Positions 33,344 to 43,394 of a stretch of 64,000 nucleotides of DNA are shown one piece after another (the first letter of the stretch is position 1; each line of letters opens with the position of its first letter). This DNA comes from Diphasiastrum complanatum. Its lineage: Eukaryota; Streptophyta; Lycopodiopsida; Lycopodiales; Lycopodiaceae. Position numbers and translations under genes: made by a program. The notes beneath the pieces were generated by a model, which saw nothing but the letters and a program-made list of their open reading frames with translations, did no database searches and was not told the origin of the DNA. The DNA is taken from contig CM055094.1 of assembly GCA_029204225.1 (NCBI GenBank), positions 69,463,566 through 69,527,565 of the forward strand, in the 5' to 3' direction.

Positions 33344-33981
33344 TGATTTATTCAAAAACAAAGATAGCACATGACATGTTACTCTAATCTGCAGTCTACA
33401 CACAAAGGCTATGAAGCAGAATTGTACTCCTAGCACATAGTAGCAACACACTAATATGAGAAGCTGCAGCAATGGCATATTCCACTCCACTTAGTGGCAC
33501 ACTCCACTATACATAGCCCACTAACATTAGCTATGGTAATGATGCACTTCACTGCTCAGCCTGCTACATAGACACAACACAAACTATGCTAGTTGCATAC
33601 TCTATCACACTCAATACCAACGCATAACATACTCTCTACACACCAAGAGACTATCACAGAGTCCTCTCACATAAGAGTCCTCTCACATACGCTAACAAGA
33701 AACCTCTTGCACACAGAATGCCCAATGGTTTCTTGCACACAGAATGCCCAATGATGGGCTCTTATTTATTCTAAGTGCCTGCATGAAGCTGAGCCTCATG
33801 ACAGGTGTTAACACCTGGTGGTTCTTGAAATCAGGGGTTTGTTGCTATGATTGTGGATGATTGCACCAACTTCAGTAGGTGCTGATCTGCAGCAAGGGCA
33901 CTAGGTGCTGATCTGCAGCAAGGGCACTCCTGGAATCAAGGTGAAGTTCGACTCCAGGCAGTCAGCCTTCAATCTTTAACA
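33344..33981 (-). repeat. 5' terminal repeat of mini element
   Basis: The longer of the two repeats; ends at TTTAACA (33975-33981). See the sister repeat at 32589. Confidence 0.75.
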
Positions 33982-34778
33982 CCATCTCCACTGTGAAACG
34001 GAGGTGGCCTGTTGTCAACATGCTAGGGTGCCACAGTGCGGCAAGTGCACTAAGTGGGCACTTACCGTAGGATTCTAGTCTGAAACCAGCCTAAGATATT
34101 AGTATGACATATAACTATTTAAATCAATTCTTAGAATCAATGTTTTTTGCACTTAAAACCTGGAATGAGGGAATGCTTATTTGAACAAATTGGACTTCAC
34201 CACTTATAATCTTATTGGGTATCTTCAAGCATTAGTACCACCAAGAAACTATTGAAGTCACTCTGAATATTGCTGCTTAAACCAAGTTCATTGACTTACA
34301 AGGGCTTTTCAGCTTTCTGAGATTTTTTTCTTTTTTTTGGGATTATCTTTTGTTTTCTATGCAAGACGTTATTCACAAAAATGGATCTTACATCATTCAG
34401 TATTCATGCATAACATACAGCAATACTTACACAAATTGTAGGCAGGAGGGCTCATGTGGCTTGCAACAATCACTTCTTTATTTTGCAACTAGCTCATTAT
34501 CTATAGCCGGTAAGCTCTTCACGTAAATGTTAAAATACAGAAGAAAGAAGATGTATGGAACAAAGCATGTTACCAATGCTTAGTGTATGCAAGTTTCCAC
34601 GATCTATATGAACTCATAGTATACATGTGTATATCAGGATATTGCGCTAAGACGTACAATGGGCGCTTACCATGCAATTGAGAATAGATAGCTTGGCAGA
34701 TCGAAGTAGAAGCGAAATCAGGAAACTCTACGCACAATTTGGGCGACAGAAGAGTTTTAACAGCCTGACTGATCAAAA
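33982..34778. other. no recognisable genes; likely 3' flank of the peptide gene
   Basis: Small inverted repeats near 33990 and 34045. The part 34560-34778 would be the 3' untranslated region of the minus-strand peptide gene. No clear AATAAA was confirmed. Confidence 0.4.
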
Positions 34779-35362
34779 TTATCGTACATTACGTGGTGGC
34801 TTATAAGGCAATTGTGGTGGTGCTGATACTGGTGTTGGTGCTGGGGTTAGAGGAATAGGCGCTCTGGCGATTGCTGGAGTTTGCCCTGGGTGTGGCAGGC
34901 AGTGCCTCTGAGGAGGCGGATCTGATCCAGAGTAATCTAGCTCGACGGCGTCATCTTCGTAGGTAGATGCAAGGCCCTCGCTCTGCCTTTGGTCTGCGGA
35001 GTTGCTTTTCTCAGCGCTGTACCCCTGACAGAAAGTTCAATAATGCAAATCAGCGGGCAATGAAGAATTACTGATGGGCGACGGATAATGTATACCTTAT
35101 AAGATTTGCAGTTTTTTTTTGAGTGACCGTATCCGAGAGATCTCCCTCGAAACACTGCGCCGTGCCAATTTAGCCAAACTTAGGAGTTTTGCAATTTTTA
35201 TTCCGAACAGCAATGTAGCTTTTTGTGTAAGAAGTTCGGTAGACAAGTCTAGCCTAACACTTAAGTTTGCGAGATGGGCATACCTGAAGGTAATGAACCT
35301 GTGAAAGCGTTAAGGCTGGTTCCAGAGATCAATAATAGCAATAGGAGAAATGGCAGCCTCAT
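34779..35362 (-). CDS. secreted peptide precursor, PSY-like (three exons)
   Basis: Gene model on the minus strand: exon 1 35362-35284, exon 2 35154-35096 (a second acceptor at 35178 keeps the same frame), exon 3 35024-34779 with TAA. Donors GTATGC and GTATAC, acceptors GCAG and GTCAG; phases match at both junctions, giving 127 residues. The product starts with a clear signal peptide (MRLPFLLLLLLISGTSLNA), then a basic stretch, an acidic stretch and VELDYSGSDPPPQRH, then a Pro-rich tail. Acidic residues before a DY and a following His resemble PSY tyrosine-sulfated peptides (Asp-Tyr ... His), although the spacing is one residue longer and an Asn is missing. Apoplastic signalling is therefore an inference. 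The frame has no defects. Confidence 0.6.
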
Positions 35363-36342
35363 CTTCTGAAACGAGCTGACAGTCAGCACTAGATAATGCA
35401 GCAACTACTCAGGTGACCTTCCCAACGCTGATCATTTATATTGCCTTGAGCAGTGCAATGCCGCAAGACCATAGTAATGATCTACTCCTTCAAAATATCA
35501 AGTGAAGGATGTTACGTCACAACAAAAACCACGAAGCTTGCATAACCTGTCCACATCAAAAAGCTAATGTATCCCCTTCACTGGAAAAGTCCATAGTAGT
35601 AAAAGTCTTTGTCTCATAGAAAACTATTATCATTGCTGCATAAGAGAGCTTTTCTGCTCAGTGCTTTGTATTATGTGCTGATTATGTAACACTAGTAACT
35701 TGTAAGGATCACGTTCTGTTGTGCAGGTGCCACATGTGTATCAGTTGATTGACCAAAAATTTTGGAATGGTGTGCAAGACTCAAGACTGAAGTGAAGAGT
35801 CTTCTCGACTACTCAGATTGATCAGGATAGGAATATAGAAGGGATTAAAGTTGAAACGCGTTGCCAGATGGATCGCATGAATCAAAGGTATGATGATGGT
35901 GATATGCATTTAAAAGGACTAACAAAGTTAGGTGATCTCATCCGATAATAAAGGCTCAGTTTCGTGGTTGACTTGCTTGTGGGTTTAGTCAACATTGAAC
36001 GGCCAAATGCTCCACTCTCTATACCTGTACAGCTTAGATTGATGTACTGTAGCCTACCTTATGCTATTGCTCATCTCTAGGAAGAGTATATACTTCATAG
36101 ATTTGGAAGTTGGGTGTTTTGACTTGGGGATATAGGGCCCTCATGATCCAAGGGTGGAGTACCATCAAGAGACAACATCAAGTTTATTAGTCACAATTCT
36201 ATGTAAAAGTCTCCACGAAATCGTAATTGGCATAAGGAGTGATAGAGGACATGTGTCACGTTTTTATAGGCTTTGAACACAGATGTTCAGAGCCATAGCG
36301 CATAGTTGAAGGGTAGTTGAAAGGTTGAATGTCAATTACGTC
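35363..36342. other. upstream flank of the peptide gene, nothing else recognised
   Basis: Would contain the promoter on the minus strand; no convincing TATA box position could be fixed. No long frames. Confidence 0.4.
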
Positions 36343-36467
36343 CGGTAGCAGGCCGTGAGCAGGCCTGCTACCGTGTAAAAGCAGCCTTCAACGCACTTCG
36401 CCGCAGGGCGGCAGTGCGTGAAAGCTGCTTGCTACAAAGGGTAGCGGGCCTGCTCACGCCCGCTACC
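36343..36467. repeat. large nested GC-rich inverted repeat
   Basis: Arms of about 58 bases pair across the centre near 36402 (CGCCGCAGGGCGGC). The outer ends are GGTAGCAGGCC...GGCCTGCTACC and GGTAGCGGGCC...GCCCGCTACC, each a palindrome on its own, so the arms contain hairpins within the larger hairpin. Similar plan to 11063-11165. Confidence 0.8.
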
Positions 36468-36633
36468 TAGTTCATAATTACAAGAGGGCTCTCCTTAATA
36501 GTTGTGTGCATGATGAATTTTATGCACTAGATGCACCATATAGGGAGTGCAATGGTGCAATATCACCACTCTTTTCCCTGTTTGATTTGTTTTGCACTAG
36601 CGCAATTCTCTTCACTAAGGATGCAATCGTGAT

Positions 36634-37095
36634 TGCTCACCACTCTTTTCCTTGTTTAATCTTTTTTGTCCTTCTTTTTACGGCAAATTACACTCACTAA
36701 CATGGTGCATGAAGTTCATGCAATGTTTCTATTAAGTAGCCCCAATTACGACATGTCTTAATATTATTTCATATTTGAATGGAGGTGGACCTTTCCTCAT
36801 CCTTGTTAAAAGTACCCTCATAGGTCATGTGTACATATGTAAGATGACTTATAAGTTTTTATATATATAAAGTCCTCATCAAGTACTTGCTCACCACTCT
36901 TTTCCTTGTTTAATTTTGTTTTCCTTCTTTCTAAGGCAAATTACACTCCCTAACATGGTGCATGAGGTGCATGCAATGTTTCTATTAAGTAGCCCCAATT
37001 ACAACATGTTCCATATTTGAATGGAGGTGGACCTTTCCTCATCCTTGTTAAAAGTACCCTCATAGGTCATGTGTACATATGTAAGATGACTTATA

Positions 37096-37148
<53 letters not shown>

Positions 37149-37157
37149 CTCATCAGG
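36634..37157. repeat. tandem duplication of about 254 bp
   Basis: Unit A (36634-36887) and unit B (36888-37157) share TGCTCACCACTCTTTTCCTT ... AAGTCCTCATC with few changes. A partial third copy begins near 36564. Unit B has a much expanded TA run. Confidence 0.85.
37101..37142. repeat. (TA)n microsatellite
   Basis: About 21 TA units; unit A of the duplication has only four or five at the same place. Confidence 0.95.
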
Positions 37158-37569
37158 GACTTTACGCCTATTGCGTCGGCGCCTGAAAGGGCGCTGGGAC
37201 TTGAGCGGTTTTCTCAAGACACACTTAAGTCTAACATCCATTTGTCATGAACTCAATGAAAAGCCAACTTAGAAAACATGACAAGCCTAACCATTCAGTC
37301 TTAGAAAAACTGGAATCCCAACCAACCCGAAAGCCGACTCAGAAACCGTCCTCAAAAGGTAACCAAAGACAAAGACAAATCAAACATGAAATCTCAAGGC
37401 AGAGTGGTCGCCAAACTGACCAAATGGCATAATGGCGGGCCACACGTTGGTGACGTGGACCCTTTGGCGCTAGACACGCAAAAAGGTTGTAGTAAGGGTC
37501 CTTCCACTTGGACCATTCTCGAAGGTGAAACTGAAATGGTAATCATCCCCAATGATCAACTTTATTAAA
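37158..37569. other. spacer, nothing recognised
   Basis: Two overlapping short plus-strand frames (37247-37432, 37386-37568) have basic, low-complexity products. No motif. Could be leader sequence of a gypsy element. Confidence 0.35.
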
Positions 37570-38118
37570 TCTGGAAGAGGTTATATTCATACATAGACTG
37601 ACTGGTCTCATCTCGGGGCCAGTCTCGGGGCCACCAACACGTGCTGGGCATTGTGCCTCTGGCTCGCGCTGGTAGAGGGAGCTGAGACCTGGCGACTGGA
37701 TTCCTAGCCTTTGGTTGAGCTGCCCAAGTTTATGTCTACCGGACTCCCCCTATAGTTCTGGTGTGCTTCGGCGTGTCTCCTCTGTCCAAGAATATAGCGC
37801 TTTCTAGTAAAGCACGCTTTTCTAGACTTAGTTATTATTCTGTTGGTTAAGCCTAGCAAAATCAGTCTAGCTCCCGGATATGGGTCTCGGGAGCTGTCCC
37901 GGTGGGTAGAATCAACCGGGCTCCTGGACATGGGTCCAGAAGCTGACTAGGCCATGACTCGAGCTCCAAAGCTAGCTCATGACTTGTGACTACTTGACTA
38001 GCTCACCATAGGTTGGAGGCTCGGTCATTGACTTCCTAACTTGCTCTAGGATTTTAGGGAGTGTCATCTCTTAGAATCTTATAGGACGCACTGGGTGCAC
38101 CCGAGTCAGCTTTAAACA
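37570..38118 (-). repeat. gypsy-like LTR, minus strand (outer limit unknown)
   Basis: Minus strand starts TGTTTAAAGCTGACTC directly after the purine tract TGAGGGGAGGA (38129-38119). It contains direct repeats such as CTCGGGAGC/CTCCTGGACATGGGTC around 37870-37945. The far end was not fixed; 37570 is only an estimate. Confidence 0.4.
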
Positions 38119-38130
38119 TCCTCCCCTCAT
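38119..38130 (-). other. polypurine tract next to TGTTTAAAGC
   Basis: Minus strand ATGAGGGGAGGA preceded by TGATGAGGACATCAGCTTTC, a setting typical of the pol end of plant gypsy elements. Confidence 0.5.
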
Positions 38131-38954
38131 TTGAGAAAGCTGATGTCCTCATCAGGGCCAAACTAGAACTAAGACTCATGGCGCGGGCTTGATTCACCGG
38201 CCAGATTTTATTCACAAATACAAAGGCACGGGCTTGATTCACCGGCTAGAAAAGACCAACTTTAAATAAAAAATCATGTTTGCACTTAGCACAGGAAAAG
38301 TGTAGATCTAGTTCACTTACGTAAAACATGTGCAAAGTTGCAACATTAGTTATACTAAGACCAAAGACTTCCCAAGCATAAAGGATGACGACAAAGACCT
38401 CTTAATGAGCATAATGTTCTTGTGACCCTATTAATCAAAATAGATATAGCTAGATATCACTTTTATTCTTGTGATTCCAATTGATCACCCATGTAAGAAA
38501 AAGAGTGAGGGCCTAAAAAATGGGTGACAAGAGTTAAGGCAATTCACGCTAGTGTGCAACCACCCTGAAAAATTTGAAGCAACGTATTTTGCACCACCAC
38601 TAAGGTGGCATCCCCCCCTCGAGTTAAAGATCGATTTGCATAGTTTACATTATGATTTCTACAAGTATCAATCATAGACTGGCGAACTAGAAAGAAACTA
38701 AGCCCACATAGAACTCCAAAAACAATATATTACAACTGCTCTCCATACACCAACTCTTGAGCAGACTGAGTGAATGGAAAAGGGGAAGCCCCACCACTAT
38801 ATAAGCCTAGCCTAATGGGTCCCATCAAGCACGGTCCGCCGACCGACGACACGTGACCACCTAGGATGGTGACATATGGCACTAAAACCTATTGATAATG
38901 CCAGCCAGCCCTTTGCGAGGCCGTCACTGAAGGGCATACCATTATGGTGCATAA
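38131..38954. other. no recognisable genes
   Basis: Contains a direct repeat GCGCGGGCTTGATTCACCGGCYAGA (about 38180 and 38226) and a TATATAAGCC box near 38797 that may belong to an unrecognised LTR. Confidence 0.4.
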
Positions 38955-39640
38955 CAGTCTACCTCTACTGGAGTTGGTAAGCAACTATCAATTGAGGATA
39001 CAAGTGAGCTAGTGGATGTAACACTATTTTTTTCAATTAGTTGGGTGTTGCTTTATTGGTACTACATGGCTGGCATTAGCTATGTTGTCAGTCTAGTGAG
39101 TCAATTTATGGCAACACCTAGAAAGACACATTGGAAAGTTGCAAAAATAATTCTTTGCTATGTTAAAGGCACAGTTACTTATCGTTTGATGTATGAAAAA
39201 AATTTGATTTGTTGAAGTTGCAAGATTTTGTAGATGTTGATTGGGTAGGCAATATTGATGACAGGAGATCCACCACAAGTTATTTTTTTCACTTTGGTAA
39301 TGGTGCATTCTCTTTGTCTAGAAAAAGCAAGAAACGATTGCTCTGTCCACTATGGAAGGGGAAATAAAGCCTTATGTTCGGCAACACAAGAAACAATATG
39401 GATGAGACGGATGTTAGAAGACATTGGTATCTTAGAGATTGAGCCTACCATCATTAAGAGTGATAGCCAGAGTGCTACAACTAGCTAGGAATCCAATTTA
39501 TGCACACACTAAACATCTTGAGATTAAATATCACTTCATTAAAAAAAAACTTTTGTCTAAAGAGATTGATGTGATACATTGTAGGACTAAAGACCAGTTA
39601 GTTGATATTTTTACAAAAGTTTTAAAGTTTAGATAATTTT
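38955..39640 (+). pseudogene. copia RT end and RNase H
   Basis: Plus strand reads GVGKQLSIEDTSELVDVTLF, ISYVVSLVSQFMATPRKTHWKVAK, DVDWVGNIDDRRST (Asp), KKQETIAL with shifts, CSATQETIWMRRMLEDI (Glu region), SDSQSAT, ARNPIYAHTKHLEIKYHFI and DQLVDIFTKVLKF. At least three frameshifts and stops. Confidence 0.8.
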
Positions 39641-39692
39641 GAGTTTTTTGGAGAAAAACTCAATATATATTAAATAAACTAGGGCTTAAGAG

Positions 39693-39899
39693 TGTTAGAA
39701 TAATAAGCCTAGTTTATTCCAGTTTTCAGTTGTTACACTGTTCTACTATAAATAGCACTTTTTAACTTTTATTACATGCTACAGTAATGAGGGCCATGTT
39801 GATGACACTCAATAAGTGAGTCAGGATAATCGTCATGTAATGGGGAACCAACTTGCCATGTAGTGGTACCCCCTAAAAATTAGTGCTTAGTTATATGTA
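39693..39899 (+). repeat. 3' LTR of copia, truncated
   Basis: TGTTAGAATAATAAGCC follows the purine-rich AGGGCTTAAGAG. CTATAAATAG near 39745 is a TATA box. The LTR is cut at about 39899 by the next, minus-strand fragment. Confidence 0.7.
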
Positions 39900-41320
39900 C
39901 TAATTTTCTGGTGAGAGAGCTAACTTGCAATTCATCAGATTATATCTGACTAACATGTTGTAGATGTACCTTTGTTGTGTAATGTAGACCAACTTCTGTT
40001 TTCTATCTCTGTGGATTTGTATACCAAGGCAGGAGGAATGAGCTTCGCCCAGATCAGTCATGTCGAATTCGGAAGATAGCATTGTCTTGGCTTCTTTTAT
40101 CAAATCGGTACTGTTGCTAAAAAGCAATGTATCATCCACATACAAAGTGATAATGATAAAAGATTGTTGCAGCTTTGAAGTAAATGTTTGAATCTGAAGA
40201 GCTAGGTGTATAGCCGTGATCAATAAGAAAAGTACTGATCCTTTGAAACCATGCTCGAGCAGATTGCTTCAAGTCATAAAGTGCCTTGTGGAGTTTACAC
40301 ACATGATTGTGCTTACCTCGATAAGATAACCTTTGGGTTGCACCATGTAAATGTCTTCTTTGATAACTCCATTGAGATATGTTGTCTGTACATCCATTTG
40401 ATGTATTTCCAAATCTGTTGCAGCGACAAATGATAGCAAAAGTCGAATAGAAAAATGTTTGACTACTTGACTGAAAGTCTCAGTGTAATCGACATTGTAT
40501 ACCTGAGAAAATCCTCTGGCTACAAGTCGTGTCTTTCTTTTGTTGATGCTTCCATCTGCGTTGTACTTGACTTTGAAAATCCATTTGCAATCAACTACGT
40601 TTCTGCTGGCAGGTAATTTGACAATCATCCACATCTGGTTCTTGATAAGAGATGAGTACTCTTTATCCATAGCTTCTTTCCAGAGATCTAAATCAGGCTT
40701 ACTGATTGCCTCTTGGATAGACGTCGATTCCTGAACAAGATAAGCTGCAAACTTGTCGATATATCGATTAGGTGGTTTGCTAGTCCTTGAATATCTCCTG
40801 GGTAATACAGGAAGTTGATTATTTCCATCATACTATAGTTGCTGATCTGCAACATCATCATCTTCTGATTCGTCGTTGATTTATTGCTCATCAAGAGTAG
40901 AGGGAATAGTCGACTGAGGAACTGGAAATTCCAAAGCGTCAAGAGAATCTGATAGGTCGGCTACATGGGGACTGCCCTTTCCTTTGAGGTCTTGAAACTG
41001 ATCTTCGATGAAGATGACATCCCGGCTAGTAAATATCTTTGACTCGATGGGATCGAACAACTTGTAGGCTTGATCTGAAGCAGTGTAGCTAATGAAAACA
41101 CACTTGATACTCTGGAAGTCGAGCTTCTTCCTGAGATCACGAGGAATCTGTGCAAAAGCAGTACATCCAAAAACTCGTAAGTTTGATAAAGAAGGTTTGG
41201 TACTTGTCCAAACTTTTAATGGTGTTTTGTCTGAGAGGCCTTTAGTAGAACATCTGTTATGAATATAAGTTGTTGTTGAAACAACTTCAGCCCAGAAGCA
41301 CTTCAAAAGTGTCGCATGTG
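39900..41320 (-). pseudogene. copia integrase C-terminus and RT (minus strand)
   Basis: From 41306: KCFWAEVVSTTTYIHNRC, NLRVFGCTAFAQIPRDL, KCVFISYTASDQAYKLF; then a frameshifted linker; RT 40670-40269 with DCKWIFKVKYNADGSI, ARGFSQVYNVDYTETF and HQMDVQTTYLNG; then IITLYVDDTLLFSN with the catalytic YVDD intact at about 40145. It ends at 39900 in LALSPEN. Related to, but not the same family as, element A. Confidence 0.85.
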
Positions 41321-41344
41321 ACGAACATTTAGCCCAAGTGACAG

Positions 41345-41533
41345 AGTGACATTTCTTACAGATCGGCCAAAAGGAGCTCCAGGGATCAACAGTTTAGTTG
41401 ATCTCTGGAGTTTTCTAATCTCCCTCAGCCAAACCTGCTTCCTACCATGTCTACGGCCAGTACTAGGGAGAACACGGGAATGGGATTGCTGTACAGTGGT
41501 TATGGCACGGGCAGTGGATTTGGTCCTGGCCAT
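41345..41533 (-). pseudogene. histone H3/CENH3-like N-terminal fragment
   Basis: 63 codons without stop or intron from ATG 41533: MARTKSTARA (H3 start), a short tail ending GRRHGRKQV, WLREIRKLQRSTKLLIP, then APFGRSVRNVT, matching H3 from alpha-N to the start of alpha-1. LLIP-APF is typical of CENH3 rather than H3 (LLIRKLPF). The tail is about 33 residues, as in the copy at 23899. Right after VRNVT the sequence turns into the copia fragment, so the rest of the fold is gone. Hairpin array 3 lies about 85 bases upstream of its ATG. Confidence 0.75.
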
Positions 41534-41617
41534 CATTCTCAGAAGAATAAAATTAACAAAAAAAAGTTTGAACATAAGCAAAGGGGATGAAAACAAAAAA
41601 ATTTGCGATAAAAGGGC

Positions 41618-41744
41618 GCTTGAGATCGATACCAGAATTGAATATCGGTTTTGAGCGCAAGATATACACAGAATATTTTAAGAAACGAGATGCGCACTCG
41701 AAAGCATTATTGGACAACCAGCGGTATCGGTCTCGAGCGCTCTT
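41618..41744. repeat. hairpin-unit array 3 (partial)
   Basis: Contains an inverted end GCGCTTGAGATCGATACC (about 41620), a full unit from ATATCGGTTTTGAGCGC (41649) to GCGCACTCGAAAG..TATTGG (about 41714), and a new start TATCGGTCTCGAGCGC (41731) cut by the copia fragment at 41745. Start-to-start spacing is about 80, as in array 2. Confidence 0.65.
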
Positions 41745-43394
41745 CCAAAGAAATTCTGGACATAAGTTGTTACTACAACTGCCTACTTGCAGAATCAATC
41801 CATCACCAAAGCCCTAAATGGCAAGACACCTTATGAGGTGTGGACAGGATCAAAACCATTACTCAAATATATTCGAGTGTTTGGAGGCATCGCGTTCATC
41901 CAGATCCCTGAGGATCTAAGAAGAAATCTAGATGACAAGAGCAAGAAAACGATTTTCATCAGCTATTCCATAGACCACAAGGCATACAAGCTCTACAATT
42001 TGGATACTGAGAAGGCATTCACCAGTAGATATGTCATTTTCGTGAAAGACTAGTTCAACAACCACAAAGGAAAAGCTGCTAATAATTCTGACTCACGGAT
42101 CAAGCAACCAGTCAATTTCAATCCAGAGAGTCAATTGTAGAATCTTGATGTTGACTCAGACGATGAGTCAGAACCTCAATGAGTCAACCCACATCAGAGG
42201 GCCAAAGTTTAATCTAGAAAGTCAACAGGTCCAAACAGCCTCCATCCAGATTTATGGATGATCCGGCCTGCTACTTCGTGCAGGAACCAAACACAGTTGC
42301 TGAGGTGATGTCTACTCCTGATGTTGACCAGTGGAAAGAAGCGATGGATACGAATTTGATTCTCTTATGAAGGATCAAACATGGAAACTCACTGAGCTGC
42401 CAAAAGATCGGAAACCAATTCCATGCAAATGGGTATTCAAGACAAAGTACAACGCTGAAGACAGGCTAAATCGTTACAAGGCCAGGCTAGTCGCCAAAGG
42501 CTTTTTTCATATTCTAGATCTGGATTACTCAAAAGCCTTCAGCCCAGTCATCAAACATGCTTCAATCCGCCTACTCCTCTTCTTTGCAGCCGCAACAGAT
42601 CTTGAAGTCCACTAGATGGATGTCCAGACTGCTTTCCTCAATGGAATCATCGAAGAGGAAATCTACATGATGCAGCCAGAGTGATACGAACTCAATGGTA
42701 AGCAACAACACCTTGTATGCAAAATTCACAAGGCACTCTACGGGCTAAAACAGTCACCTAGAGTCTGGTTCCAAAAGATCAACGCATTTCTGATAGAGAA
42801 TGGTATCATTCCAAACTCAGCAGACTCGAATGTCTATTTCAAGTCTGTATCAGATTACTTCATCATCACTCTCTACGTAGATGATACACTCTTATTCAGT
42901 AATAATCTGAATCTGATGAAGGATACAAAATGCATGCTGGCCCAGGAATACAAGATGACTGACATGGGTCCAGCACACTATTGTCTCGAAATCCAAATTC
43001 AACGAAATCGACTCAGCAGACAGTCAGCAACGATATCTCAACAACGTGCTGGAAAAGTATGGAATGGCCAACTACAAACCCAGTCTCTTTTCACTCGACC
43101 CTGGACTAAAGCTATCAAAGGAGCAGTCTCTCAAACTGAGGCATAAAAAGAGGAGATGAAGCACCCATTTCAATCCATCATCGGCTCACTGATGTACGCA
43201 ATGATCTACATGCAACCAAACCTTGCATATTCAGTCAGTACACTCAGCCAGTTCCTATCAAATCCAGACATAGCTCATTGGAAAGCGCTAACAAAAGTCA
43301 TGAAGTACATCCAAGCAACGACAACTTTCAGCATCTGCTATGGAGGCAACCAAACTGTCAACATCCTTGAAGCCTACACAGATGCGAATTGGGA
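41745..43394 (+). pseudogene. copia integrase C-terminus, RT and RNase H start
   Basis: Plus strand; the first 115 bases closely match 7765-7880. Reads ITKALNGKTPYEVWTGSKP, FGGIAFIQIPEDLRRNL, then RT with CKWVFKTKYNAEDRL, ARLVAKGFFHILDLDYSKAF, a TAG before MDVQTAFLNG, KALYGLKQSPRVW and IITLYVDDTLLFSNN (YVDD intact), DMGPAHYCLEIQI, and the RNase H start AYTDANW. Broken at about 43394, where the minus-strand fragment starts. Confidence 0.85.

Larger units (their letters stand above)
32589..33981 (-). mobile_element. mini LTR retroelement (TRIM-like), minus strand
   Basis: Two direct repeats of about 580 and 638 bases (32589-33167, 33344-33981) surround only 176 bases. In minus orientation both start TGTTRAAGATTGAAG, and the left one follows the purine tract CATGGAGGAG. 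Such long terminal repeats with almost no interior fit a terminal-repeat miniature or a deletion derivative of a copia element. The PBS is unclear (GGTGGGATTG). Alternative: a tandem duplication. Confidence 0.6.
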
